Shown here: one piece after another, positions 52,199 through 59,837 of the stretch
Position numbering within the stretch: the first letter of the stretch is position 1
Layout: every line of letters begins with the position of its first letter
Assembly (NCBI RefSeq): GCF_026107415.2
Contig: NZ_JAPCHX010000001.1
Coordinates: 558,001-622,000 of the forward strand
Direction of reading: 5' to 3'
Source: Microbacterium sp. MPKO10
GTDB lineage: Bacteria; Actinomycetota; Actinomycetes; Actinomycetales; Microbacteriaceae
Length of the DNA stretch: 64,000 nucleotides
Notes under the pieces: model-generated
Told to the model about the DNA's origin: nothing
Database searches by the model: none
The model's input: the letters and a program-made list of their open reading frames with translations, nothing else
Program-made: the position numbers and the translations under genes

Positions 52199-52639
52199 AT
52201 GAAGCGTTTGTTCTGGGCCGCCGCAGCATCCACTTTTCTGGGTCTCGCCTCGGGACTCTTTTACCGGGAGTTCACGAAGGAGCTCGGGACCACGGCCGAT
52301 TCGCAGCTCAGCGTGGTGCACACGCACCTGCTCGCGCTCGGCGCTCTCGTCTTTCTCATCGTGCTCGTGCTCGAGAAGGTCTTCACGCTCTCAGCGAGCC
52401 CGCTGTTCGGCTGGTTCTTCGCGGTCTACAGTGCAGGGCTCATCATTTCGACGAGCGGGATGCTGGTGAACGGCGTCGTGACGCTGACGGGCGGCGACGC
52501 GGGAGCAGCGATTGCGGGCGTCGCGGGGATGGGCCATGTGATTCTGACCATCGGGTTCGGACTGCTCTTTGGGTCGTTAGGTTCTCGCATCCTCATGCGG
52601 AAGGATGCCAAGCACGACGCTGAACTGCAGCACAGCTGA
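52199..52639 (+). CDS. DUF2871 domain membrane protein
   Basis: 146 residues from ATG at 52199 with GAGGAGC upstream. Four membrane helices (about 4-22, 42-62, 68-90, 105-130). The motif SVVHTHLLALGALVFLIVLV with the H-x-H pair, and GMGHVILTIGFGLLF, are typical of DUF2871, a small family of unknown function. The His pairs suggest metal or haem binding, which is inference. It is followed by the repeat-rich gap. Confidence 0.9.
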   Translation: MKRLFWAAAASTFLGLASGLFYREFTKELGTTADSQLSVVHTHLLALGALVFLIVLVLEKVFTLSASPLFGWFFAVYSAGLIISTSGMLVNGVVTLTGGDAGAAIAGVAGMGHVILTIGFGLLFGSLGSRILMRKDAKHDAELQHS

Positions 52640-52726
52640 GCCGTAGCGTAGCTGATCGGTGGCGACGTGACCGGGAAGGGCGTCGCCGCACAGCGGCACC
52701 GTTCGCCGAGTGCCCTGGCGAGTTTC

Positions 52727-52856
52727 AATGCACCGGTGGCCAGGGGACGTGCGATGCACAGGTGCCCTAGCGACGTTCGATGCCGGGGTGCCCAGGGGAG
52801 GTTCGATGTCGAGGTGCCCAGGGGTCGTTCGCTGCCGAGGCGTCCTGGGGAGGTTC
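52727..52856. repeat. Tandem repeat array 1, 26-bp unit, five copies
   Basis: Five head-to-tail 26-base units (starting 52727, 52753, 52779, 52805, 52831); a typical unit begins GATGCCGGGGTGCCCAGGGG and ends AGGTTC. Degenerate pieces continue to about 52910. The period is not a multiple of three, so the array is not coding. It lies in a 509-base gap between DUF2871 and the HNH gene. Confidence 0.85.
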
Positions 52857-52936
52857 GATGCACAACGGTGCTCGGCCGAGGGACACCAAGCCCAGGGGAG
52901 GTCTGGGCGCTCGGACGGCCTGACACACGAGCAATT

Positions 52937-52981
52937 CCAATGCGCGCCAATCCGATGCGTACTAATCCAATGCGCACCAAC
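52937..52981. repeat. Tandem repeat array 2, 15-bp unit, three copies
   Basis: CCAATGCGCGCCAAT, CCGATGCGTACTAAT, CCAATGCGCACCAAC stand head to tail. Two more CCAATGCGYAC pieces occur at 53098 and 53115, on the far side of array 3. Confidence 0.85.
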
Positions 52982-52993
52982 AGCTCGGCCCAA

Positions 52994-53101
52994 CAGTTCC
53001 GTGACACGGATTCCGACCGGCAATTCTGTTAAACGGGTACCGGCAGGCATTTCAGTTACGCGGGTTCTGACCGACGATTCCGTCACTCGTGAGTCGTCCA
53101 A
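52994..53101. repeat. Tandem repeat array 3, 27-bp unit, four copies
   Basis: Units start at 52994, 53021, 53048 and 53075; the form is CAnTTCnGTnACnCGGnTnC followed by CGnCnGG. The fourth is the most diverged. It is embedded between pieces of the 15-bp family. A minus-strand frame gives a 9-residue peptide repeat (RVTExPxGT), but I do not support a gene here. Confidence 0.8.
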
Positions 53102-53148
53102 TGCGCACAGACTATCCAATGCGTACGAGCTGTCGGACGCTCCGACCG

Positions 53149-55098
53149 TCAGAACGGCGGGTCGTCGTCCTCGTATTCGGGACTCGCCTCCAACGATTCC
53201 TCACGATGTGATTCAGGAGAAGGAGAGCCGTCTCGAGTTGGGCCGTCACGCGGAGGGTCTTCACGCGGACGGTCGTCGCCGGACGGCAGCCCATCATCAG
53301 AGGGCCCGGTGCGTTGTCGGGCGAGCGCAACGTCAGGCTCGGTCACGAACGTATTGCCCATCGGGCTGGTCCACGTCAGGCGCCCTTCAGCATCTTGCTC
53401 AGCACTCCATAGGGTGCTGTGTTTGAGCGTGTGGTGTTTTCGACAGAAATACGCGAGGTTCGAGATCTTCGTCTCGCCGCCGTATTGCCAGTCTTCCGTA
53501 TGGTCGATGTCGCACCACACTGCCTTGCGGTTGCACCCGGGAAATCGACACGTGCTGTCACGCACGTGGAGCGCACGCGCAAGGTCGGCAGGAACACGGT
53601 AGCTGTCGCGCCCAACCGACATAACAGCTCCGGTCTCGGGGTGAGTGAGCAGCCTCGAAAACGACGGCGCGTTGGCAGCGAGCGCCTTCGCCATCTCGGG
53701 ATCGATCGGGCCATAGCCGTCAAGGTTCGCAGCGTCACTTGTCTGATCCAGAAGACTGAGCACAGGTACGGTAACCAGCACCGTCGGGCGGATGGAACGA
53801 CGACGGTCACCGACTCCAAGCGCAGAGCGGAGGCCGCGTCCGGCGAATACATCGACACGACATGCACGAACGTGAGCTCTGGCGGATGTCACGACATCGT
53901 GAAGCAGCACCTCAGCAATCGATTCGTTCGTGTCCAGCTCAACTCCGCCGGCGCGTCGTCTCTCAGCGACAGCAAGCCTGAGGGCACGGTCGAACGTTAC
54001 CTCTTCAGCGGCTGTGCCCTGGCTCAACGAACCGTTATCGGGGTCGACCGAAACCGGTAGACCTTCGGAACGACGTTGCTTTCGGTGACGCTTCCGCTGC
54101 TCACGCCGCCACGCTGAGATCTCATTCCGCCTTCGGGGAGGACGCGTGTAGAAGACTGAGCCTCGCATGCGGACGGCATCGATGCCTCGCATCACCGTGA
54201 TGGACTCACGAGCACCATTCGCCTCATTCGGCCCACCCTCGTCTTGCTGCTCGTCGTTCGACGGCGCTTCAGGAGTGAGTGGCGGAGTATCGACGCCCGG
54301 CCGCGGGTCGATGAATCCCGACACCGTGGCATCGGCGAACACGTCCGCCGCGATCTGGGGTAGAGAGCGTGTTTCACCGGCCGCCTGCAACCCTCTCGCT
54401 GTCTCCATCGTGGCGTTGTAGATGGCCGTCGCAACATCTGCTGTGTGAACGAGCTCGACGGACGCCATGCCATCGTGCAGCGGCTGATAGGTGACATTCC
54501 GGCCGTCTTCAGCCCTCTTCCGGCGAACCACAATCGACTCGGGGTGCATTTTTTCACGCGTGACGCGCGCAGTTCGCGAGAACTGAGCCGGGGTCTGCGT
54601 CTTTGCACGTGGCACAACCGCTGCTTCGAAACCAGCGGCCGCATCACGCGGCAGTGACCACGACTGATCAACAATGCGACGTGCGTGATGGTGCGAAATA
54701 TCACCGACGGCGAGCGCCGCTCGCGTCTGCGGAAGATCGCGCTGCAGCGTGGTCGCCTCTTCAATCTGTGTGCGCATCGTCGACTCGGGAACGCGCATCA
54801 TGACGGCCGCCTCGGCGACGAATGCCCGAAATCCGAGCTCGTCGACCCGTGCAGGTGTTTTCGACTCAGAATCGAGAACGACGACCTCGGCTGCTGACTC
54901 GGCGAGCTTCCGTGCAGCGTCGAGGACTGCCGTGCGGCGCTCCTGCGCCCGGGCGATGTCGCGATCGATACGCGCCACTTCTTCGAGCGCAAGGCTCGAC
55001 AGGCTCAAGCGGTCAGCCCCCGCAGAGCGCCCTCGTGCATGAAAAAGAGGGGCATCGTCGGGCTTGTCGCCCTCAGGTGCAGCATCCTCGTTTTCCAT
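53149..55098 (-). CDS. DUF222/HNH endonuclease (13E12-repeat family)
   Basis: 649 residues. The N-terminal two thirds are the helical DUF222 domain (AFVAEAAVMMRVPESTMRTQ, GDISHHHARRIVDQSWSLP). The C-terminal HNH nuclease is CRFPGCNRKAVWCDIDHTED, WQYGGETKISNLAYFCRKHH and TLKHSTLWS, with the zinc-type C-x4-C and the DH...N...H catalytic set. An acidic Pro-rich disordered tail of about 70 residues follows. A low-complexity insert (GASNDEQQDEGGPNEANGA-like) lies at about 275-300. The family is widespread in Actinobacteria; in Mycobacterium several members are LexA targets. Function in the cell is unclear. A SOS-type box is 20 bases upstream. Confidence 0.93.
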   Translation of the reverse strand: MENEDAAPEGDKPDDAPLFHARGRSAGADRLSLSSLALEEVARIDRDIARAQERRTAVLDAARKLAESAAEVVVLDSESKTPARVDELGFRAFVAEAAVMMRVPESTMRTQIEEATTLQRDLPQTRAALAVGDISHHHARRIVDQSWSLPRDAAAGFEAAVVPRAKTQTPAQFSRTARVTREKMHPESIVVRRKRAEDGRNVTYQPLHDGMASVELVHTADVATAIYNATMETARGLQAAGETRSLPQIAADVFADATVSGFIDPRPGVDTPPLTPEAPSNDEQQDEGGPNEANGARESITVMRGIDAVRMRGSVFYTRPPRRRNEISAWRREQRKRHRKQRRSEGLPVSVDPDNGSLSQGTAAEEVTFDRALRLAVAERRRAGGVELDTNESIAEVLLHDVVTSARAHVRACRVDVFAGRGLRSALGVGDRRRSIRPTVLVTVPVLSLLDQTSDAANLDGYGPIDPEMAKALAANAPSFSRLLTHPETGAVMSVGRDSYRVPADLARALHVRDSTCRFPGCNRKAVWCDIDHTEDWQYGGETKISNLAYFCRKHHTLKHSTLWSAEQDAEGRLTWTSPMGNTFVTEPDVALARQRTGPSDDGLPSGDDRPREDPPRDGPTRDGSPSPESHREESLEASPEYEDDDPPF

Positions 55099-55104
55099 GC
55101 CTCA

Positions 55105-55110
55105 ATTGTA
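55105..55110 (-). promoter_or_regulatory. -10 element of the DUF222/HNH gene
   Basis: TACAAT on the minus strand ends 6 bases before the ATG at 55098, so transcription would begin at about the start codon, giving a leaderless mRNA. The region is AT-rich against its surroundings. Confidence 0.65.
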
Positions 55111-55117
55111 GCAAGTT

Positions 55118-55133
55118 TCGAAGCTTTGTTCGA
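55118..55133 (-). promoter_or_regulatory. LexA (SOS) box-like operator
   Basis: On the minus strand TCGAACAAAGCTTCGA differs at one base from the actinobacterial SOS box TCGAAC-n4-GTTCGA. It lies 8 bases upstream of the -10 element, where a repressor would block RNA polymerase. Damage-inducible expression of the HNH gene is inferred. Confidence 0.7.
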
Positions 55134-55208
55134 GTATTTATGAGAAATTTTTCCTTTTCTGGTCGCATTCTGGTCGCGAAACCACCTCGACCCGCGGAGA
55201 CTCTGTTT

Positions 55209-55658
55209 TTATTCGACCACTGCCGCCAGCAGGCCCATTACCTCGGCTGGGTAAAGGGGAAGCCGCTCGCCGCTGTCGTCGAACGGGCGCCAGACGACGG
55301 GAACAACCGAACCGTCGCTCTCAGTGAGGGTCGCATCCATGGCCGCCGGCTCGGGATCAAGACGGCCGGTATACACGAAGACAATTTCGTGGCCGGCTTC
55401 GCCGTCGATCTGAAAGATGTTCTCCACCACACCGAGGTACCGCAGATCACGAATCGTGGCCGAGAGTTCTTCGCTCACCTCACGCTCAACAGCAGCTCTG
55501 TGTGTCTCGCCAAACTCGACGCTTCCGCCGATGAGCCGATGGAATCCGCCCGGATTCTCCGCCGTCGGTGCATTGAGACTGACCGCGTGAGCTGTCCCCT
55601 CGCCATTAGGAGCGATGAGCATGGCCTTGACCCGGATGTAGCTTCGATCGATCGACAT
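55209..55658 (-). CDS. NUDIX hydrolase
   Basis: 149 residues from ATG at 55658 (ATG at 55688 would add 10). The Nudix box is complete: GGSVEFGETHRAAVEREVSE followed by ELSA, matching Gx5Ex7REUxEExGU except the last Gly. Flanking IRVKAMLIAPNG and VENIFQIDGEAGHEIVFVYT fit nucleotide-diphosphate hydrolases of the MutT type. The substrate is not known. No clear ribosome site is seen. Confidence 0.93.
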   Translation of the reverse strand: MSIDRSYIRVKAMLIAPNGEGTAHAVSLNAPTAENPGGFHRLIGGSVEFGETHRAAVEREVSEELSATIRDLRYLGVVENIFQIDGEAGHEIVFVYTGRLDPEPAAMDATLTESDGSVVPVVWRPFDDSGERLPLYPAEVMGLLAAVVE

Positions 55659-55931
55659 TCGATCATGGTATTCCGACTGGGCAATCATGACGACTGCTGC
55701 GGCAGCTCGCTGAGCCCGTGACGCACGTCCACATCACCTTCGGACGAATCTCGCTCTCACCCTCACCTCTACCCAGCCCCGAGGGCATCCCAACGTTTCA
55801 ATTTATTCGTATATCTCTTCGAGTTATTCTCGTCAGCCCTATCTGTCCCGCGTTCGATGCAGAGCCGTTCGATCTCTCTGCGAAGATCGTGCCTTGACCG
55901 TGACGCGGCGTCAGGGTTCACGATTGTGCCT

Positions 55932-56588
55932 ATGACCAACGCCACTGACGCCACCGACAACAACACTGGAACTGGAACTGGAACTGGAACTGGAACTGGA
56001 ACCGGAACCGGAACCGGAACCGGGACTGGGACTGGGACTGGGACCGGCACCGAAACCGACAACAACGAATCCGCGCCCTTCTACAGCGCATTCGAGATCA
56101 GCCCTGTGCCGGAGCCAGGTCCTGATGCCACACCTCCCGAGGTGTATCGCGGCATCTACGGCATGCCCATGTTCGTCACGATTCCGACGGCTGATCTGAC
56201 AGCATCCGTCGATTTCTGGACTCGCGGGCTTGGCTTCATCGACCTGTTCTCCCTCCACGGCCAGCTCTCGCATATGCGCCGCTGGGCGTTTCAAGACGCG
56301 CTTCTCGTCGCCGGCGAACCCGCTGCTGGAACGCCCGCGATGACCGTGAGTTTCTCGTGCGTGCTGAGCGAACTCGACGGGATTTCAGAGGCTTGCGAAG
56401 AGCTCGCCCCGGGCTGCACCACCGGGCCGCGCGCCATGCCCTGGCCAACCGTGGACCTCGAGGTGCGCACACCGGAGAACACACGCGTGATCGTCACGGC
56501 AGCCCGCGGTGTCGAGCCAGCCAGCAGGGAAGCATCCCAGTTGGCATCCGAGGGGTACCTTATTCCGGACGCGGGTGCGAACGGGTAA
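55932..56588 (+). CDS. VOC family protein with N-terminal Gly-Thr repeat
   Basis: 218 residues from ATG at 55932. Residues about 13-40 are an unbroken (Gly-Thr) dipeptide run encoded by a hexanucleotide repeat; then an acidic linker and a VOC/glyoxalase domain (YGMPMFVTIPTADLTASVDF, WTRGLGFIDLF, AMPWPTVDLEVRTPENTRVI). The domain lacks obvious metal ligands at both usual sites. It may bind a drug or other small molecule. The next gene is a TipA-like MerR regulator, which also binds drugs, so the two may belong together. No ribosome site before the ATG. Confidence 0.85.
   Translation: MTNATDATDNNTGTGTGTGTGTGTGTGTGTGTGTGTGTGTETDNNESAPFYSAFEISPVPEPGPDATPPEVYRGIYGMPMFVTIPTADLTASVDFWTRGLGFIDLFSLHGQLSHMRRWAFQDALLVAGEPAAGTPAMTVSFSCVLSELDGISEACEELAPGCTTGPRAMPWPTVDLEVRTPENTRVIVTAARGVEPASREASQLASEGYLIPDAGANG
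55968..56051 (+). repeat. Hexanucleotide microsatellite encoding (Gly-Thr)14
   Basis: 14 units of 6 bases in blocks: GGAACT five times, GGAACC four times, GGGACT three times, then GGGACC and GGCACC once each. The block structure shows recent slippage-type expansion of single units. The period keeps the reading frame. Confidence 0.95.
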
Positions 56589-56654
56589 GAACGAGTAAGA
56601 CTGGATGCTGTGAGAAGAACGCCACACGATGGCTCCGGGGTTCCGCCCAGAGAA

Positions 56655-57515
56655 GTGACACACACGAGACCGGATGCTGTGAGCAGACACACTGACAACG
56701 ACCACGCCGTGCAGGGCGACGATGAGCAGCGCGAGGGCCTGACCATCGGTGCCGTCGCGCGGCGGACCGGTGTGACGGTGCGCACGCTGCACCACTGGGA
56801 GGCCGTGGGTCTGGTGAGCGCGAGCGAACGTTCGCCCGCCGGATACCGTCTGTACACCGCCGCCGACGCCGCTCGCATACACCGCGCTCTGATCTATCGC
56901 GAACTCGGCCTGCCCCTCGAAAGAATTCGCGAGGTGCTCGATTCCGGGGCAGCGCCCACAGCCCAGACCCTGCGCGATCAACGCAACCAGCTTGACGAAC
57001 GCATCAGCGAGCTGCAGCGCATGCGCCATGCACTCGACCGCATGATCGAGGTGATCGACGCCGGACTCCCCCTGACCGCCGACGAGCAAATACGGATCTT
57101 CGGCGACGACTGGAACCCGGACTGGACGCGCCAGGCTCGCGAGAAGTGGGGAGACAGCAAGCAATGGACGCAGTATGCCGAGCGTGCCGTCGGCCGCGAC
57201 CTGACCGACTGGGAGCAGATCGCAGAACAGACACACGCGCTCGACGCAACGCTCGCCTCAGCGTGTGCTCGCGGCGTTCTCGCAGGCAGCTCAGAGGCAA
57301 ACGCCCTTGTCGATGCGCACAGAGAATCGATGAATCGATACTTCGAGTGCACGATCTCGATGCAGGTGTGCATCGGGCACATGTACGCCAATGATCCGGG
57401 TTTCCGCGCACACTTCGACGGTGCGGCGCCGGGCCTCGCCGTCTGGCTGCGTGACGCGATCGATGCGAACGCCCGAGCGCATGGCATTGACCCCGAGACG
57501 GCCACGTGGGAATGA
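56655..57515 (+). CDS. MerR family regulator with TipAS-type effector domain
   Basis: 286 residues if started at GTG 56655; other GTG codons within the next 60 bases are possible, and the domain itself begins at about LTIGAVARRTGVTVRTLHHW. The MerR winged helix is followed by SASERSPAGYRLYTAADAAR and a coiled coil. The C-terminal 120 residues (GDDWNPDWTRQAREKWGDSK, QYAERAVGRD, ending near DPGFRAHFD) form a TipAS-like drug-binding domain. TipA proteins activate multidrug-resistance genes upon binding thiopeptides. It precedes an ABC exporter. Confidence 0.92.
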   Translation: MTHTRPDAVSRHTDNDHAVQGDDEQREGLTIGAVARRTGVTVRTLHHWEAVGLVSASERSPAGYRLYTAADAARIHRALIYRELGLPLERIREVLDSGAAPTAQTLRDQRNQLDERISELQRMRHALDRMIEVIDAGLPLTADEQIRIFGDDWNPDWTRQAREKWGDSKQWTQYAERAVGRDLTDWEQIAEQTHALDATLASACARGVLAGSSEANALVDAHRESMNRYFECTISMQVCIGHMYANDPGFRAHFDGAAPGLAVWLRDAIDANARAHGIDPETATWE

Positions 57516-57700
57516 GCCTGTCGACGAGGCGAGCCCAGGTCCGAGAATCACCTGGGACCGGATGCTGGAGCACCCCGCCCTGCGTCGAGGCCACGATACG
57601 CTGACTCAGAGTCCGCGAAAGACGCGCAGGCAAACGCCGCGGCGCATCGCACGGCAATGCGGCGCAACGCACCGAGTTGCGGAACACTGAGCCTTTGCCC

Positions 57701-57730
57701 CGCAGAGTCTTCGCCCGCAGAGTCTTCGCG
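57701..57730. repeat. 15-bp tandem duplication before the ABC gene
   Basis: CGCAGAGTCTTCGCC and CGCAGAGTCTTCGCG stand head to tail, 20 bases upstream of the ABC ATPase start, in its leader. Confidence 0.8.
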
Positions 57731-57749
57731 CCCCAGAGGAAGGATCCCC

Positions 57750-58739
57750 GTGACCGAGTCGATGACCGATTCGCCGCCTGCCGACGGAGTCGTCGTCGAC
57801 GGCGTCGCGCGATCCTTCGGCAGCGTGCACGCTGTTCGCCAGGCAAGCTTCACGGCACGCTCAGGCAGCATTACCGGTCTTGTCGGCCCGAACGGCGCGG
57901 GCAAGACCACCCTTCTGCTGATGCTCGCAACCCTGCTGCGGCCGGATGCGGGCAGCATCCGCATTGCCGGAATCGACCCGGTCGCCGACCCCGTCGCCGT
58001 GCGCGCTCTCATCGGGTGGATGCCGGACACACTCGGAACCTGGTCGTCACTGAGCCCACGCACCGCACTCACCACGATCGGCCGCATGTATAACCTCGAC
58101 GTGCAGGCAGCCCGCCGTCGCGCCTCTGAACTTCTCGCCACGGTCGGGCTCACCCACCTCGCCGACCGGCCGGCCCGCGTGCTCTCACGGGGGCAGAAGC
58201 AGCGCCTCAGCCTCGCTCGCGCGCTCGTGCATTCCCCGCGCGTTCTCCTTCTCGACGAACCCGCCTCGGGCCTCGACCCGGCAGCGCGCACCGAGTTGCG
58301 CGCCCTGCTGCGCCGCATCGCCGATGACGGGGCGACCATCCTCATCTCCAGCCACGAGCTCGCCGAGCTCGAAGTAATCTCGGATGCTGCCGTCTACATG
58401 TCCGCCGGGCTCACGGCGTCGAGCGACGCCCTGACCCACGCGGCGACCACAACGCGACAGTGGCGTATTCGCGCGCTGGGCGACGCTCCGCTCGCGACGG
58501 CGCTGCAGCAGATCGGCGTCGCACCCGAGAACATCGCCACAGACAACCGCGGAACCCTCGTGAGCGTCACGGGCGACGCCGACGCCGCCCAGCTCCTGTC
58601 CGCGCTCGTCGCCGCCGGCACCGCGGTCACATCGTTCGCGCCCGCGGTCGGCGACTTCGAGCACACCTTCCTCGACCTCACGAAGAACAGCGCAGCTGAC
58701 CAGCATCCTGAACCCGGCCCCGAGGGAGCAGCACAGTGA
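57750..58739 (+). CDS. ABC transporter ATP-binding protein (ABC-2 exporter)
   Basis: 329 residues from GTG at 57750, chosen for GAGGAAGGA just upstream. Walker A GPNGAGKTTLL near residue 46, signature LSRGQKQRLSLARAL near 148 (LSRGQ in place of LSGGQ), Walker B VLLLDEPASGLD near 172, and His switch ISSHELAE near 207. The last 90 residues are an extension with two repeated alpha-beta elements. It pairs with the permease gene that overlaps its end by 4 bases (GTGA). Behind a MerR/TipA-type gene, so drug export is likely. Confidence 0.94.
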   Translation: MTESMTDSPPADGVVVDGVARSFGSVHAVRQASFTARSGSITGLVGPNGAGKTTLLLMLATLLRPDAGSIRIAGIDPVADPVAVRALIGWMPDTLGTWSSLSPRTALTTIGRMYNLDVQAARRRASELLATVGLTHLADRPARVLSRGQKQRLSLARALVHSPRVLLLDEPASGLDPAARTELRALLRRIADDGATILISSHELAELEVISDAAVYMSAGLTASSDALTHAATTTRQWRIRALGDAPLATALQQIGVAPENIATDNRGTLVSVTGDADAAQLLSALVAAGTAVTSFAPAVGDFEHTFLDLTKNSAADQHPEPGPEGAAQ

Positions 58740-59821
58740 ACCTCTTCCGCGGCCTCGGCCTCATCATCGGTCTTGAACTTCGTCAGCGTGTGCGCGGTGT
58801 CGCCTGGTACGTGCTGATCGGCGTCTTCGTCGCACTCGTCGCCATTGTCACGCTGCTGCTGTGGTTCACGACGCACACCTGGTCAACCGACGGAGCCGAT
58901 GGCGCCGGCGGGTGGCTGTACTCGCTGATCATCTACTTCGTGCTGCTGCTCGGCACGCTCGCGACACCGGCGCTCAGCGGCAATGCCGTCAACGGCGAGA
59001 GGGATGCTGGAACACTCGCGACCACGCAGGTGACACTCGTGTCCACGACGCAGATCGTGCTGGGCAAGTTCGTTGCCGCCTGGATCGCCTCGCTCGCTTT
59101 TCTCGTCGCGAGCCTGCCGTTCGTCATCGTCGCGTTCGTGCTCGGCAACCTCGATGTCGGCACCGTCGTCGTCTCGTTCCTCGTGCTGGCAGCTGAGCTG
59201 GGCGTTCTCGCGGCGATCGGCGTGGCCCTGTCGGCTATCGTCACGCGCCCGCTGTTCTCGATTGTGCTCAGCTATCTCGTGGTCGCCGCCCTCAGCGTGG
59301 GGACGCTCATCGCGTTTGGGCTCTTGGGATCGGTGACGACGTCGACGGCGACCGAGACGTACATCGGGTTCGAGGCCGACGAGTACGACGATGCGACGGG
59401 CGAGCCGATCGATCCCGTCTGCCAAGAGCCCCGAACACACACGTATGACGTGCCACGCTTCGACTACTACTGGGGAATTCTCGCGGCGAACCCGTATGTC
59501 GTGATCGCGGATGCTGCGCCCGGAGGCTTCGACACACACGGCACACCGACAAACCTGTTCAGCGCGTTGTCGAGTGGCGTTCGCTCTCTGCAGACGCCGC
59601 CCGTCCTCGACAGCGTCCGCGATATCTGCAATGGCGGCGCACCCGGGGCGACATATCTCGCCGATCAGCCGACGCCCGAGGAGGTGCACGATGCCGCGGT
59701 GCCGAGCTGGTTCGTCGGCCTCGGCATCCACGTTCTTGTCGCCGCGGGTGCCCTGTGGTGGGCGATCGCGCGCACACGAACACCGGCGAAGCGCCTCCCG
59801 ACGGGCAGCCGCGTCGCCTGA
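58736..59821 (+). CDS. ABC-2 type permease
   Basis: 361 residues from GTG overlapping the ATPase stop. About six membrane helices, the first at 20-43 (AWYVLIGVFVALVAIVTLLL); after the first external loop is LLGTLATPALSGNAVNGERD and AGTLATTQVTLVSTTQIVLG, the GERDxGTL segment typical of NatB/ABC-2 permeases of Actinobacteria. A large external loop with two cysteines at about 205-305 (QEPRTHTYDV and DICNGG) lies before the last helix. Exported compound unknown. Confidence 0.93.
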   Translation: MNLFRGLGLIIGLELRQRVRGVAWYVLIGVFVALVAIVTLLLWFTTHTWSTDGADGAGGWLYSLIIYFVLLLGTLATPALSGNAVNGERDAGTLATTQVTLVSTTQIVLGKFVAAWIASLAFLVASLPFVIVAFVLGNLDVGTVVVSFLVLAAELGVLAAIGVALSAIVTRPLFSIVLSYLVVAALSVGTLIAFGLLGSVTTSTATETYIGFEADEYDDATGEPIDPVCQEPRTHTYDVPRFDYYWGILAANPYVVIADAAPGGFDTHGTPTNLFSALSSGVRSLQTPPVLDSVRDICNGGAPGATYLADQPTPEEVHDAAVPSWFVGLGIHVLVAAGALWWAIARTRTPAKRLPTGSRVA

Positions 59822-59837
59822 GCGCGCACTGTTTAGG

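Noticed and set aside
52727-53101. CRISPR array
   Set aside because: The units are contiguous and degenerate with no spacers between them, and no cas genes are present.
52577-53119. 180-codon minus-strand frame with a 9-residue RVTExPxGT repeat across the tandem arrays
   Set aside because: It overlaps the DUF2871 gene end, has no ribosome site, and the 26-bp array is out of frame with any peptide repeat. The 27-bp array gives a repeat peptide in any frame.
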